Shown: positions 1-9,189, counted from the first letter of the stretch. The stretch: 64,000 nucleotides of DNA from Nocardioides cavernae (GCF_016907475.1 NZ_JAFBCA010000001.1:4030001-4094000), one strand, 5' to 3'. The notes: generated from the sequence alone by a model not told the origin. Numbers and translations are program-made.

Positions 1-2
1 TG

Positions 3-422
3 CCGGCCTGGTCGCAGCACCCGGGCTCGTGGCGGCGCGCCTTCGAGGTGCTGGCACGCCCGGCACCGGCGTACGAGCCGACGTTCCTGCACCGCGACTT
101 CGGCCACCGCAACCTGCTGTGGTCGGGCGACGCGATCACCGGGGTGGTCGACTGGGTGGAGACCTCGACCGGGCCGGCGTGGCTCGACGCGGCCCATGCG
201 GCGTCCAACCTCGCCCTGGCACACGGCACCGGCCCGGCGCAGGACTTCCTGCGCCGCTACGCCGCAGCGAGCGGCACCGACGCCGATGTCCACTGGCTCG
301 TCATGGACGCCGTGGGCTACCTGCCGCCGCCCGGGAAGCGCCCGCTCTTCGGCCGCGCCGACCTCCTCGGCCGGCTCGACGACTGGCTCGACCTGGTCGT
401 GCGCGACCCGCTCCTCAGCTGA
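3..422 (+). CDS. Phosphotransferase (aminoglycoside phosphotransferase/kinase-like fold), C-terminal part only
   Basis: The gene enters from outside the window, so only about 139 C-terminal residues are visible. The reading frame is open from base 3 to the TGA at 420-422. The catalytic loop HRDFGHRN (the HxDxxxxN Brenner-type motif of the APH/choline kinase family) is followed by the metal-binding VVDW segment and a GPAWLDAAH stretch typical of these enzymes. They transfer a phosphate from ATP to a small-molecule hydroxyl group in the cytoplasm. The substrate cannot be inferred from this fragment. The stop overlaps the stop of the convergent racemase gene by 8 bp. Confidence 0.8.
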   Translation, partial: PAWSQHPGSWRRAFEVLARPAPAYEPTFLHRDFGHRNLLWSGDAITGVVDWVETSTGPAWLDAAHAASNLALAHGTGPAQDFLRRYAAASGTDADVHWLVMDAVGYLPPPGKRPLFGRADLLGRLDDWLDLVVRDPLLS

Positions 423-1137
423 GGGCGAAGTCCACCGCCGCCAGCGCGTGCAGGCGGGTGGTGGCGAAGACGGGCACGTCGACGTCGTCGGGACTCAGCA
501 GCAGCTCGATCTCGGTGCAGCCGAGCACGACCCCCTCGGCGCCGTCGGCGACCAGCCGCTCAACCACGTCGACGTACGCCGCCCGCGACTCGTCGCGCAC
601 GACGCCGTGGACGAGCTCGCCGTAGATCACCTCGTGCACGAGCTCGCGGTCCTCGCCGGGCGGGACGAGCGCCTCGAGGCCGTGGGTGGCGAGCCGGTCA
701 CGCAGGAAGGCCTGCTCCATCGTGAACCTCGTGCCGAGCAGCGCGACCCGCGAGAGTCCGGCGCCGCGGATGGCCGCGGCGGTGACATCGGCGATGTGGA
801 TCAGCGGCACGCCCGTCGCGGCCTCGATCGCGTCAGCGACCTTGTGCATCGTGTTGGTGCAGAGCACCACGCACTCCGCGCCCGCCACCTCCAGCGCGGC
901 GGCCTCGGCGGCGAGCAGGCGGCCGGCGGCGTCCCACTCACCCGCGGCCTGCATGGCCTCGACCTCGGCGAAGTCGACGGAGGACATCAGCACCCGCGCC
1001 GAGTGGTAGCCGCCCAGACGCTCGCGCACCGCCTCGTTGAGGATCTCGTAGTAGAGCGCGGAGCTCTCCCAGCTCATCCCCCCGAGCAGGCCGATCTTGC
1101 GCATCGTCGGTGCAGCAGCGTCCATGCCCCCATTCAA
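415..1137 (-). CDS. Aspartate/glutamate racemase family protein (YgeA-like)
   Basis: The 240-aa product matches the Asp/Glu racemase superfamily in length and motifs. An N-terminal GLLGGMSWESS opens the first half. The two catalytic cysteines are visible in CTNTMHK and GCTEIELL, one per pseudo-symmetric half as in PLP-independent amino-acid racemases. The likely role is interconversion of L- and D-amino acids in the cytoplasm; whether the substrate is aspartate, glutamate or another compound cannot be told. Three in-frame ATG codons (1137, 1125, 1104) are possible starts. The one at 1104, just before RKIGLLGG, would give the most typical N-terminus. The gene is divergent from the GNAT gene at 1161 and converges on the phosphotransferase. 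Confidence 0.85.
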   Translation of the reverse strand: MNGGMDAAAPTMRKIGLLGGMSWESSALYYEILNEAVRERLGGYHSARVLMSSVDFAEVEAMQAAGEWDAAGRLLAAEAAALEVAGAECVVLCTNTMHKVADAIEAATGVPLIHIADVTAAAIRGAGLSRVALLGTRFTMEQAFLRDRLATHGLEALVPPGEDRELVHEVIYGELVHGVVRDESRAAYVDVVERLVADGAEGVVLGCTEIELLLSPDDVDVPVFATTRLHALAAVDFALS

Positions 1138-1160
1138 CCCGCTGGGTCTACCGTGACGGC

Positions 1161-1763
1161 ATGGTCAGCACGCCCCTGGTGAGCTCCGGCGGGCTCGTCG
1201 TCCACCCGGCGACGCACGCCCGCTTCGACGACGTGCGCACCATGGTCGGCCCGAAGAACCCGACGTCCAACGTGTGCTGGTGCCTGAGCCACCGCATCCC
1301 GGCGAAGGACAACCGCGAGCTGGCCGGCCCCGACCGCGGGGCGTACGTCGAGGCGCTGACGCGCAAGCGCACCAAGCCGGGCGTGCTCGCCTACGACGGC
1401 GACGAGGTCGTCGGCTGGGCGGCCGTCGCGCCGCGCGCGGAGCTGCCCTTCGCCCGATCCACGAAGATCCCGCACGTCGACGACCAGCCCGCCTGGTCGG
1501 TGTGGTGCATCCGGGTCCGCCCCGGGCACCGGGGCCGCGGCATCTCCCACGTGCTCCTCGACGGCGCGGTGGCCTACGCCGCGCAGCGTGGCGCACCGGT
1601 GGTCGAGGGCTATCCGGTGCACAACGAGGGTCGGAAGGTCGACCTGACGATGGCCTACGTCGGCACCCGCAAGCTGTTCGAGGACGCCGGCTTCGAGATG
1701 GCCGCGACCACCGAGGCCACGTCGGCGGGGTTCCCGCGCGTGGTCATGCGCCGGGGGGTCTGA
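1161..1763 (+). CDS. GNAT family N-acetyltransferase
   Basis: The product is about 200 aa. The acetyl-CoA pyrophosphate-binding motif A is clear as RVRPGHRGRGISHVLL (the R-x-x-G-x-G/A signature), preceded by WSVWCIRV and followed by a C-terminal KLFEDAGFE helix. It should acetylate an amine on a small molecule or protein; the substrate is unknown. I chose the ATG at 1161 because a -10-like TACCGT (1149-1154) ends 6 nt before it, the leaderless arrangement seen repeatedly in this window, and because the extra upstream residues do not look like a GNAT N-terminus. Confidence 0.85.
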   Translation: MVSTPLVSSGGLVVHPATHARFDDVRTMVGPKNPTSNVCWCLSHRIPAKDNRELAGPDRGAYVEALTRKRTKPGVLAYDGDEVVGWAAVAPRAELPFARSTKIPHVDDQPAWSVWCIRVRPGHRGRGISHVLLDGAVAYAAQRGAPVVEGYPVHNEGRKVDLTMAYVGTRKLFEDAGFEMAATTEATSAGFPRVVMRRGV

Positions 1764-1866
1764 CCGCCGTGCGCCACGACTCGCCGCCGCTCCCCCGACT
1801 CGGTCCGGGAGCGCATCGCTGCTACCGTTTGTCCAGTAACTCAGTGCACTAAAGGAGGAGTACGTC

Positions 1867-4527
1867 GTGGAGACGAACGAGGGTGACTGTCGGGTCGTCG
1901 TGGTGGGAGCCGGTGCCGGCGGCACGCTGGTGGCCACCCACCTGGTGACGGCGCTCTCCTCGCGCTTCCGCGTCGAGCTGGTCGACCCCGCACCGAGCAC
2001 CGGCCGCGGCCAGGCCTACTCCACGACGGACGAGCGCCACCTCCTCAACGTCCCGGCCTCCGGCATGAGCGCGTTCCCCCGCGACCCCGAGCACTTCCTC
2101 CGCTGGCTGCGCAACCACCACGACCCGAAGTTCCAGCCCCACGACTTCGCGCCGCGCGCGGCGTTCGGCCGCTACATCGAGAGCCTGCTGACCACCGCGA
2201 CCGAGTTCCCCGGCAACGCCCGGCTCGTACGCCGCCACGCCGAGGTCGCCGACGTCAGCCGGTCCGGCGACGGGTTCGTCGTCGAGCTCTCCGACGGCGA
2301 GCGGCTCGAGGCCCGCGCCGTCGTCCTCGCGACCAGCAGCCGCCCGGGCACCGGGTGGGCACCGCCCGAGCTGGCGGCCGACGCCCGCCTCGTCGCCGAC
2401 CCGTGGACGCAGGCGATCCCCGAGGTCGGCGACGTGCTGATGCTGGGCTCGGGCCTGACCATGGTCGACCTCGCGATCAGCGCCGACCGACCGGACCGCA
2501 CCATCCACGTGGTCTCGCGCACCGACGCGATGCCGCAGCCCCACGTGCTGCCCACGACTCCCCCGGTGCCGCCGCCGCCCGGCATCACCCGGACCCAGGA
2601 CCTCGACACGCTCCGCTCGACCCTGACCGCGCACGTGGAGGAGACCGTCGCGAGCACCGGCGACTGGCGGGCCGCGATCGACGGGCTCCGTCCCGTCACC
2701 TCCCAGCTGTGGCGAGGACTGTCGGAGGCCGACAAGCGACGCTTCATCGCCGAGGACGCCCGCTCGTGGGACGTGCACCGGCACCGGATGGCGCCGGCCA
2801 CCTCGCGACGCCTCGACGCGGTCGCGGCGGAGGGCAGGCTCGTACGCCACAGGGGCACCCTCGCCGCCGTGCGCGCCGACCGGTCCGCCCTCCACGTCAC
2901 CCTCGACGACGGGACGACCCTGCGCGTCGCGGCGGTGGTCAACTGCACCGGTCCGGTCGGCTCCATCGCCGCCGACCCGCTGCTCACCCGCCTGGCCCAG
3001 TCGGGCCTGGTCCGTCCCGGCCCGGCCGGGCTGGGCATCGACACCGCCGACGACGGTCGCATCCTCGGCACCCTGCCCGACACGCTCCCCTTCCTCGCCG
3101 TCGGCTCGCTGCGCCGCGGCAACCTGTGGGAGTCCACGGCGATGCCGGAGATCCGCGAGCAGGCCTACGACGTGGCGCGAATCGTGAGCCGGTCGCTGCA
3201 CGGCGAGGCCCGCCGCCGCCCGGTCGACCCCTACGGCCTCACGCTCTCCACCAGCCAGGACGCCGCCGAGCGCTACAACGCCGCGCTCGGCCGGCTGCTG
3301 CGCCTCCAGGACGGCGTCGAGGAGGGCCTCGCCGACGCGGTCGCCGCCGACGAGGGCTTCGTCCAGGCCCACGCCGCCCTCGCGCTGCTCGGGCACGAGT
3401 GGGGCGCCAACACCCACTGGCGCGCGTCGCTGCGCGCCGCCCACCGGGCCGCGGCCGACCGTCACCTCGACGACCGCGAGTCCTCCTTCCTCGACGCCGT
3501 CACCACCCGGCTGCGCACCGACGAGGCCACGGGCGCCGCGGCCCTGCTCCGCCACGTACGCCTCTTCCCGCGCGACGCCCTCGCCGTCAGCGTCGCGGTG
3601 CCGACCGTCGCCTTCGGCGGGCTCACCAGCGGCTCCCAGACCGCCGAGCTCGTCGAGTCGCTGGGCCGCTCCTACGGCGACGACTGGTGGTACGCCGGCC
3701 AGCTGGCGTTCGTCCGCCAGGACCAGGAGCGCTGGGCCGAGGCCGAGGACCTCTCCTCCTACGCGCTCTCCGTCGAGCCCGCCTCCGGCCACGCCGTCCA
3801 CGCCCGGGCCCACGTCTACTACGAGACCGGCGACCACACGACCGGGCTGGCGTGGCTCGACGAGTGGATCCGCTCCCGCGGACCCGAGGCCAACCACCGC
3901 TCCCACTTCTCCTGGCACGCCGCGCTCCACGAGCTGATGCAGGACGACGTCGAGGCCGTACGCCGCCGCTACGCCCGCGAGCTCGCTCCGTCGGTCGTCA
4001 GCGGCAGCAGGGTCGTGGTCGACAGCGGGTCGCTGCTCTGGCGCGGCCGGGTGACCGGCGCGTGGACCGACGACCTGCCCGTCGCCCAGGTGCGGGCGCA
4101 GGCACCGGCCGAGTGGCTGACCGCACCCCCGACGCCGTTCGCCGCGATGCACAGCGCCGTCCTGCTCGCCGCCGACGGCGACGCGGCCGCGCTGACCGAG
4201 CTGACGGCCCACGCCGAGCGGAGCGACGACCGCGTCTTCCGCGACGTCGTGGCTCTCCTGTGCACGGGTCTCGTCCAGGTCGTCGAGGAGCGCTGGAACG
4301 CCGCCGCCGCGTCGCTGACCGCCGTCGTCGGCACGATGGCGCCGCTGGGCGGCAGCCGGGCCCAGCGCGAGGTCGTCGAGGACACCCTCGTGCACGCCCT
4401 GGCGATGGCCGGGCGCACCACCGAGGCCGCGCACCTGCTCGACCAGCGCCTCTCCCGGCGCTCCTCCGCGCTCGACGCGCGGCGTCGCGCCGCGGTGTCG
4501 TCGGCGAGTGAGTCGGTCAGCAGCTGA
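1867..4527 (+). CDS. FAD/NAD(P)-binding protein (NAD_binding_9 type) fused to a TTC38-like tetratricopeptide domain
   Basis: The 886-aa protein starts at GTG 1867 behind an almost perfect Shine-Dalgarno AAAGGAGGAG (1851-1860). Residues 1 to about 450 form a Rossmann flavoprotein module: VVVVGAGAGGTLVATHL dinucleotide motif, then the HLLNVPASGMSAFP segment typical of the HI0933/NAD_binding_9 group. From about residue 455 (DPYGLTLSTSQDAAERYNAAL) the sequence becomes helical repeats and resembles stand-alone TTC38-type proteins, including HFSWHAALHELMQDDVEA near residue 690. The substrate is unknown; an oxidoreductase with its own protein-interaction scaffold is a reasonable inference. The frame is uninterrupted, so the fusion is not an assembly artefact visible here. 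A 47-aa ORF follows with a TGATG overlap. Confidence 0.8.
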   Translation: METNEGDCRVVVVGAGAGGTLVATHLVTALSSRFRVELVDPAPSTGRGQAYSTTDERHLLNVPASGMSAFPRDPEHFLRWLRNHHDPKFQPHDFAPRAAFGRYIESLLTTATEFPGNARLVRRHAEVADVSRSGDGFVVELSDGERLEARAVVLATSSRPGTGWAPPELAADARLVADPWTQAIPEVGDVLMLGSGLTMVDLAISADRPDRTIHVVSRTDAMPQPHVLPTTPPVPPPPGITRTQDLDTLRSTLTAHVEETVASTGDWRAAIDGLRPVTSQLWRGLSEADKRRFIAEDARSWDVHRHRMAPATSRRLDAVAAEGRLVRHRGTLAAVRADRSALHVTLDDGTTLRVAAVVNCTGPVGSIAADPLLTRLAQSGLVRPGPAGLGIDTADDGRILGTLPDTLPFLAVGSLRRGNLWESTAMPEIREQAYDVARIVSRSLHGEARRRPVDPYGLTLSTSQDAAERYNAALGRLLRLQDGVEEGLADAVAADEGFVQAHAALALLGHEWGANTHWRASLRAAHRAAADRHLDDRESSFLDAVTTRLRTDEATGAAALLRHVRLFPRDALAVSVAVPTVAFGGLTSGSQTAELVESLGRSYGDDWWYAGQLAFVRQDQERWAEAEDLSSYALSVEPASGHAVHARAHVYYETGDHTTGLAWLDEWIRSRGPEANHRSHFSWHAALHELMQDDVEAVRRRYARELAPSVVSGSRVVVDSGSLLWRGRVTGAWTDDLPVAQVRAQAPAEWLTAPPTPFAAMHSAVLLAADGDAAALTELTAHAERSDDRVFRDVVALLCTGLVQVVEERWNAAAASLTAVVGTMAPLGGSRAQREVVEDTLVHALAMAGRTTEAAHLLDQRLSRRSSALDARRRAAVSSASESVSS

Positions 4528-4670
4528 TGGCGCTCGACGGGTTCAGTGGGGTCGCGGTGACCACGATGATCAGCCTCGCGATCGTCGACCTGCACGTCGA
4601 GCTCGTCGCCGGAGCGGCCGCCTGGACCGCCGGCTGGTGGTTGCTCCGCGAGCCCGCCGCCGAGGAGTAG
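4527..4670 (+). CDS. Hypothetical 47-aa protein translationally coupled to the upstream fusion gene
   Basis: The ATG at 4527 shares its A with the TGA stop of the preceding gene (TGATG), the classic arrangement for reinitiation. The product has 47 residues and ends at TAG 4670. It is moderately hydrophobic (runs such as GVAVTTMISLAIVDL and GAAAWTAGWWLL) with an acidic tail EPAAEE, so it may be a small membrane-associated protein. I recognise no family. Support is positional: exact coupling and codon usage like its neighbours. It could still be chance in GC-rich DNA. Confidence 0.45.
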   Translation: MALDGFSGVAVTTMISLAIVDLHVELVAGAAAWTAGWWLLREPAAEE

Positions 4671-4719
4671 GGCCGCCGACGCCACCAACGGTCGGCACCA
4701 CGTGGTCGGCGTGCACGAC

Positions 4720-5865
4720 TCAGCCGCCCAGGTCGGTGGTGCGAGCGACGAGGTCGGCCAGGAGGGCCGGCATGCCGCCGGCCGCGACCACCCGTCGCTG
4801 GCGGTCCGGCTCGGTCTCCCGGGCGAGCGCGGCATCGAGCGGGTCGAGCGGCGCCTCCAAGCGGTCGGCGGCCAGCACGGTGCGCGCCTCTGCGACCACC
4901 CGGCCGGCGATCTCGCGCAGGGGGCGCAGCGACCGGTCCACGTCCACGATCCGCGTGTCGAGGCCGTAGCGGGCCGCGCGGTGGTCGTTGACGGCCAGCA
5001 CGTCGTCGTCGAGGTCGACCTCGTCGGGCGACTCGACGGCGCGGCGGGCGATGCCCTGCACGAGGGCGGTCAGCGCAGCAACCGTCGACAGGGACGGGAC
5101 GGCGTCCATCACCCGCACCTCGAGGGTCCCGAGCAGCGGTCGCGGCCGCATCTCCCACCACACGTAGGTGTGGTCGGACGCCTCGGCCGCCACCATCAGC
5201 GCCTCCGTGCGCTCGACGTAGTCGTCCCAGGACCGCAGCCGCGGCGGCATCGTGGTGCGGGGGTAGGAGCGGATGATGGCTGCCCGGGCCGTGGCCTGCC
5301 CCGAGTCCAGTCCGTGCCAGTACGGCGACCCCGCGGCGAGGGCGCGCAGGAGCGGCAGCCGGTTGCGCAGCCCGCGGTAGGCCAGCATCGCCGTGCGCTC
5401 GTCGGGAAGCCCGACGTGCACCTGCAGGGCCGCGGTCGGCGTGCGCAGCAGGCCGGCGTACTCGTCGATGATGCGGTCGTAGCGCGGCGAGGTGGCGATG
5501 TGCGGGGCCCCCACGGACGCGGTCGGGTGCACCCCCGCGGCGAGGATCCGTCCGCCCTGCTTGTCGACGAGGGCCCGGAGGTCGCGCAGCGAGCGCCACA
5601 CGTCCTCGGCGCTCCTGCACACCGGGGTGTTGAGCTCGACCTGGTCGACGTAGATCTCGCCGGTCACGACGCCGGCGTCGGGCACGGTCTGCGACATCGC
5701 CTCGACGAGCGGGGCGGCCGCGGCGCCCATCAGCTCGTCGCGGTCGTCGACGAGCATGAGCTCCTCCTCCACACCGACGGAGAACTCGCCGCCCGGCACG
5801 TGCGACGGCACCGCCGACATCCCCCTGGTCATGGGGCACAGGTGCCCCTCCGGGCACCGCGTCAT
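4720..5865 (-). CDS. Carboxylate-amine ligase / glutamate-cysteine ligase, YbdK type
   Basis: The product is up to 381 aa, the usual size for YbdK-like GCS2 ligases. The N-terminal FSVGVEEELMLVD is the family hallmark. GEIYVDQVELNTPV and LEVRVMDAVPS contribute acidic metal and ATP ligands of the glutamine-synthetase-like fold. These enzymes join a carboxylate to an amine with ATP; weak glutamate-cysteine ligase activity is known for the family. Three starts are possible: 5865, 5832 and 5820. The last gives MSAVPSHVPGGEFSVGVEEE, closest to the usual length. The desaturase stop lies 7 bp upstream of the 5865 start, so the two are probably one transcript. Confidence 0.85.
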   Translation of the reverse strand: MTRCPEGHLCPMTRGMSAVPSHVPGGEFSVGVEEELMLVDDRDELMGAAAAPLVEAMSQTVPDAGVVTGEIYVDQVELNTPVCRSAEDVWRSLRDLRALVDKQGGRILAAGVHPTASVGAPHIATSPRYDRIIDEYAGLLRTPTAALQVHVGLPDERTAMLAYRGLRNRLPLLRALAAGSPYWHGLDSGQATARAAIIRSYPRTTMPPRLRSWDDYVERTEALMVAAEASDHTYVWWEMRPRPLLGTLEVRVMDAVPSLSTVAALTALVQGIARRAVESPDEVDLDDDVLAVNDHRAARYGLDTRIVDVDRSLRPLREIAGRVVAEARTVLAADRLEAPLDPLDAALARETEPDRQRRVVAAGGMPALLADLVARTTDLGG

Positions 5866-5872
5866 GCGCTGG

Positions 5873-7012
5873 TCAGCGGCGGGGAGGCACCGACAGCCGG
5901 ACGACCTTGTGCCAGGCGCTGGCGACCTGCCGCCACAGCGGCGCGGTGTTGTAGGGCAGGCCGTGACGCTCGAAGAGCTCGCGAACGGGTCCTGCGATCT
6001 CGCGGTAGCGGTTGCTGGGCAGGTCCGGGAACAGGTGGTGCTCGATCTGGTGCGAGAGGTTGCCGCACAGCACGTGGAGCAGCGGCGGGCCCGAGACGTC
6101 GGCGGAGCCGAGCATCTGGCGGACGTACCACCGACCGCGCGTCTCGTGCTCGTCGATCTCGGCCACCTCGAACGTGGCCACGCCCTCGGGGAAGTGGCCG
6201 CACATGATCACCGAGTGGCTCCACACGTTGCGGGCCAGGTTGGCGACGAGGTTGGCGGTCAGGGTGGTGCGGGCCGACCCGGTGGGCGCCGAGAGCAGCG
6301 GGTGCAGGACGTAGTCGCGCAGCGCGCTGCGCGCAGCCCGGCGCGCCGTCGCACGCATCTCCACCTTCTGCTCCGCCGAGAGGCCGTCGCCGGAGCGGAG
6401 GGACTCGCCCAGATCGAGGTCGTAGGTCGCGATGCCGTACTCGAAGAAGACCGCGTTGAGCAGGTTCAGCAACGGCTGCAGGCGATGCCGTGGCTGCCAC
6501 TCCTGCGCCTCGTCGACGCGCAGGATGCCGTAGCCGAGGTCGTTGTCCTTGCCGAGCACGTTGGTGTTGACGTGGTGGCGGTCGTTGTGCGCGCGCTTCC
6601 ACTGGTCGGGCGCCGAGGCGTAGTCCCAGTCCCAGGTCGAGGAGTGGATCCGCGGGTCGCGCATCCAGTCCCACTGCCCGTGGAGCACGTTGTGCCCGAT
6701 CTCCATGTTGTCGAGCACCTTCGACAGGGTCAGCGAGGCCGTCCCCAGCCACCACGCGGTGCGGCTGCGGCTACCGAGGAGGACCACCCGACCCCCCACC
6801 TCCAGGCAGCGCTGGACGGCGATCACGCGTCGGATGTACGCCGCGTCGCGGGCGCCGCGGTCGGCGAGGACCTCCTCGCGCAGGGCGTCCAGGGTGCGCC
6901 CGATCTCCTCGACCTCGGCGTCCGTCAGGTCGGCGTAGGACCGCTGGCGCGGGGAGTGCTGGAGGAAGGCGGCCATCGCTCCCAGTGCCCCGACGCCGGT
7001 GCTCGCATGCAT
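5873..7012 (-). CDS. Membrane fatty acid desaturase
   Basis: The 379-aa product carries the three histidine boxes that bind the di-iron centre: HNVLH (about residues 107-111), HNDRHH (142-147) and QIEHH near the C-terminus. This places it in the acyl-CoA/acyl-lipid front-end-type desaturase family, which inserts a double bond into membrane-linked acyl chains using O2 and electrons from ferredoxin or a reductase. Hydrophobic stretches lie between the boxes. I chose ATG 7012 (MHASTG) because GGAGG lies about 10 nt upstream; the next ATG at 6973 is also possible. The open frame continues far upstream but there overlaps the divergent histone-like gene. It likely forms an operon with the ligase at 4720-5865. 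Confidence 0.9.
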   Translation of the reverse strand: MHASTGVGALGAMAAFLQHSPRQRSYADLTDAEVEEIGRTLDALREEVLADRGARDAAYIRRVIAVQRCLEVGGRVVLLGSRSRTAWWLGTASLTLSKVLDNMEIGHNVLHGQWDWMRDPRIHSSTWDWDYASAPDQWKRAHNDRHHVNTNVLGKDNDLGYGILRVDEAQEWQPRHRLQPLLNLLNAVFFEYGIATYDLDLGESLRSGDGLSAEQKVEMRATARRAARSALRDYVLHPLLSAPTGSARTTLTANLVANLARNVWSHSVIMCGHFPEGVATFEVAEIDEHETRGRWYVRQMLGSADVSGPPLLHVLCGNLSHQIEHHLFPDLPSNRYREIAGPVRELFERHGLPYNTAPLWRQVASAWHKVVRLSVPPRR

Positions 7013-7195
7013 CTGGGGACTGCCTCCGTACGGGTGGACTGCGACGCGATCCCCTGGGTACCGACCGCGCATGACCGGGCAATCCCACCACGACCAGGAC
7101 GCGGATCCTTCGTCGTGGCGCAGGTCACGGTCTGGCGCGGCCCCGATCGGGGTACTGACCTGTCCCGAGCTGGAACCTTCACGAGAGGATCGCTG

Positions 7196-7891
7196 GTGAA
7201 CCCCATCCGTCTGGTCTCCGGAGCCGTCACGCTCCCCGCCCACGCCGCCGCAGCCGTCATCGGGACGTCCGTCGGCATCGCGACGACCGGTGTGCGTACG
7301 ACAGCCCGTGTCCTCGCCCGGGTCATCGAGCAGGTGTCGGGCTCGGGTCCGGCCCCGTCCGCGCCGTGGCCCACCGACCGGCCCACCGACCGGCCCACCG
7401 ACCGGTCCACCGATCGGCCCACGGATCGGCCTGCCGACCGGGCCTCGTCCACCGAGGTGGGCCCGGCTCAGGGTGCGCGGCGGTCCACGACCGACGCTCC
7501 GTCCACTGCCCCGGCCGTGACGAAGCCGACCGTGACGAAGGAACCGGCCGCGAAGGCGCCGGCGAAGAAGGCGCCGTCCAAGAAGGCTGCGGCCAGGAAG
7601 GCGCCTGCGAAGAAGGCCGCTGCGAAGAAGGCGCCGTCCAAGCAGGCTGCCGTGCTCGCGCCGGCACTCGGGCTGAGCGAGGCCGAGGTGGAGCAGCTCG
7701 ACGCGGCGAGCACCGACGAGATCACCACGCCGTCGGGCATCCCCGCTGCCGGGGCGGGGGTCAACCCCGACACCACCGAATCCGACCTGCACCAGCCGGG
7801 CACCGAGCCGCTGATGGACCCGGCCACGGTCAAGGCCGTGGCCAGCGAGTCCGAGGTGCTGCGCCGGGCGGCCGACACCGACAAGGGCTGA
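7196..7891 (+). CDS. Histone-H1-like, Lys/Ala-rich repeat protein
   Basis: The 231-aa product starts at GTG 7196 behind AGAGGA (7184-7189). Residues 1-48 are alanine/valine-rich and mostly uncharged, possibly an amphipathic or membrane-facing segment. Residues 59-82 are six PTDR-like tetrapeptides. Residues about 119-152 are a Lys/Ala/Pro tract with [16 protein letters not shown] repeats like eukaryotic H1 and actinobacterial H1-like tails. The C-terminus is acidic and ends RAADTDKG. The basic tract suggests DNA or polyanion binding, but the N-terminus is not a canonical HU domain, so a nucleoid role is inference. A 12-bp palindrome CCCCGATCGGGG (7141-7152) lies in the upstream region. Confidence 0.7.
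   Translation: MNPIRLVSGAVTLPAHAAAAVIGTSVGIATTGVRTTARVLARVIEQVSGSGPAPSAPWPTDRPTDRPTDRSTDRPTDRPADRASSTEVGPAQGARRSTTDAPSTAPAVTKPTVTKEPAAKAPAKKAPSKKAAARKAPAKKAAAKKAPSKQAAVLAPALGLSEAEVEQLDAASTDEITTPSGIPAAGAGVNPDTTESDLHQPGTEPLMDPATVKAVASESEVLRRAADTDKG
7370..7441 (+). repeat. Six in-frame 12-bp tandem repeats encoding PTDR units
   Basis: The unit CCCACCGACCGG and close variants recurs six times (PTDR x3, [12 protein letters not shown]) inside the histone-like gene. The tract is length-variable by nature, since slippage in 12-bp steps keeps the frame. Confidence 0.85.
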
Positions 7892-7941
7892 GCCCGGCGC
7901 ACGCCGGGACGGACGTCGACGGTCCGTCCTATCCTCGGACC

Positions 7942-8283
7942 GTGCACCGGATCTTCACCACGAGCGTGGCCTCGGTCTATCCCCACTACGTCACCAAGGC
8001 GGAGCGCAAGGGGCGCACCCGCGAGGAGGTCGACGAGGTCATCGAGTGGCTGACCGGTTTCGACGCCACGCAGCTCCAGGCCCACCTCGACGAGGGCACC
8101 ACGTTCGAGGAGTTCTTCGCCGCGGCCGACCTCAACCCGCGCTCCGACCAGATCACCGGTTCGGTGTGCGGCGTCAAGGTGCAGGAGGTGGAGGACCCGC
8201 TCATGCGACAGATCCGCTACCTCGACAAGCTGGTCGACGAGCTCGCCAAGGGCCGACCCATGGACAAGGTGCTACGGGCCTGA
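7942..8283 (+). CDS. DUF2200 family protein
   Basis: The 113-aa product closely follows the DUF2200 family from memory: [16 protein letters not shown] at the start, [19 protein letters not shown], then [34 protein letters not shown] near the end. The family has no established function. I chose GTG 7942 because it directly precedes the conserved HRIF and because TATCCT (7930-7935) sits 6 nt upstream, a leaderless arrangement. The gene lies between the histone-like gene and the end of the LysR gene. Confidence 0.9.
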   Translation: MHRIFTTSVASVYPHYVTKAERKGRTREEVDEVIEWLTGFDATQLQAHLDEGTTFEEFFAAADLNPRSDQITGSVCGVKVQEVEDPLMRQIRYLDKLVDELAKGRPMDKVLRA

Positions 8284-8295
8284 GCGGGCGCACCC

Positions 8296-9159
8296 TCAGC
8301 CGGTGACCAGCCGTTCGGTCACCGCCCGCAGCGGCGGCCAGCCTCCCCGCCCGCGCCGGGTCACCGCGTAGGCGCGCAGCCGCACCTCCGGGTCCCGCAG
8401 GCGTACGACGCTCACGCCGCGACGCGACGCGCGGCCCCGCGGCAGGAGGGCGACCCCGCGCCCGGCCACCACGAGGTCGTCGACGAGCTCGAGCGAGTCG
8501 ATCCGGTGCACGACGTGCGGCACGAAGCCGGCCCGCGAGGCCAGCGTGCGCAGCGCGTCCTCGTCCGCGGTGTGGCGCGAGTTCACGATCCAGTCGCGGT
8601 CGGCGAGGTCGGCGAGCGCCAGGTGCCGGTCGTGCGTCGGGACGCCGATCCCCCACTCCAGGTCCCACAGCGGTGAGACGACGTGGTCGTCGCGCCACTC
8701 CGCCGGCGCGAGGTCGTAGTCGTAGACGAGAGCGAGGTCGACGTCGTCGCGGGCCAGCAGGTCGAGCGACTCGAGCGGCTCGTACTCGTGGATGCGGACC
8801 TCGATGCGGGGGTGGGTGGAGCGCAGGTCGTCGATCGCCGGCAGCAGCGACCTCCGGATCGCGGAGGCGAAGCCGGCGACGCGCACCACGCCGGCCGGCT
8901 CCGCGGTCGGGTCGAGGTCGAGGCGCGCGGCCTCCACGGCCGCGAGGATCGTGACGGCGTGGTCGGCCAGCCGTCGTCCGGCCGGCGTCAGCCGCACCCG
9001 CCTGCCGTCGGGCTCGAGCAGCGGGCTGCCCACCTCGCGAGCCAGCGAGGCGATCCCCTGCGACACGCTCGACGTCGTCGTCCCGAGCGCCCCCGCGACC
9101 TCGTGCATCGACCCGAGGCGGGAGAGCTCGAGCAGCATGCGGAGGCGTCGGACGTCCAT
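8296..9159 (-). CDS. LysR family transcriptional regulator
   Basis: The 287-aa product has an N-terminal winged helix-turn-helix ([39 protein letters not shown]) followed by a periplasmic-binding-protein-like effector domain, the usual LysR length. It is divergent from an EamA-type exporter gene, the classic layout in which a LysR protein controls its neighbour. A dyad TGTCCA-N11-TGGACA lies between them at 9190-9212. GGAGGG is placed immediately before the start and could serve as SD. The effector is unknown; amino acids are plausible because RhtA-like exporters often move them. Confidence 0.92.
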   Translation of the reverse strand: MDVRRLRMLLELSRLGSMHEVAGALGTTTSSVSQGIASLAREVGSPLLEPDGRRVRLTPAGRRLADHAVTILAAVEAARLDLDPTAEPAGVVRVAGFASAIRRSLLPAIDDLRSTHPRIEVRIHEYEPLESLDLLARDDVDLALVYDYDLAPAEWRDDHVVSPLWDLEWGIGVPTHDRHLALADLADRDWIVNSRHTADEDALRTLASRAGFVPHVVHRIDSLELVDDLVVAGRGVALLPRGRASRRGVSVVRLRDPEVRLRAYAVTRRGRGGWPPLRAVTERLVTG

Positions 9160-9189
9160 CCCTCCATTGTGTCGATGACGCGAACGAAC

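Noticed and set aside
1849..4434. Long open frame (861 codons) antisense to the flavoprotein-TTC38 gene
   Set aside because: It mirrors the third codon positions of the real gene, has Gly/Arg/Val-rich composition and no recognisable domain; a typical high-GC shadow.
5873..7792. A 639-codon frame extending the desaturase upstream
   Set aside because: The extra part is antisense to the histone-like gene and low in complexity; the desaturase N-terminus at 7012 has an SD and expected length.
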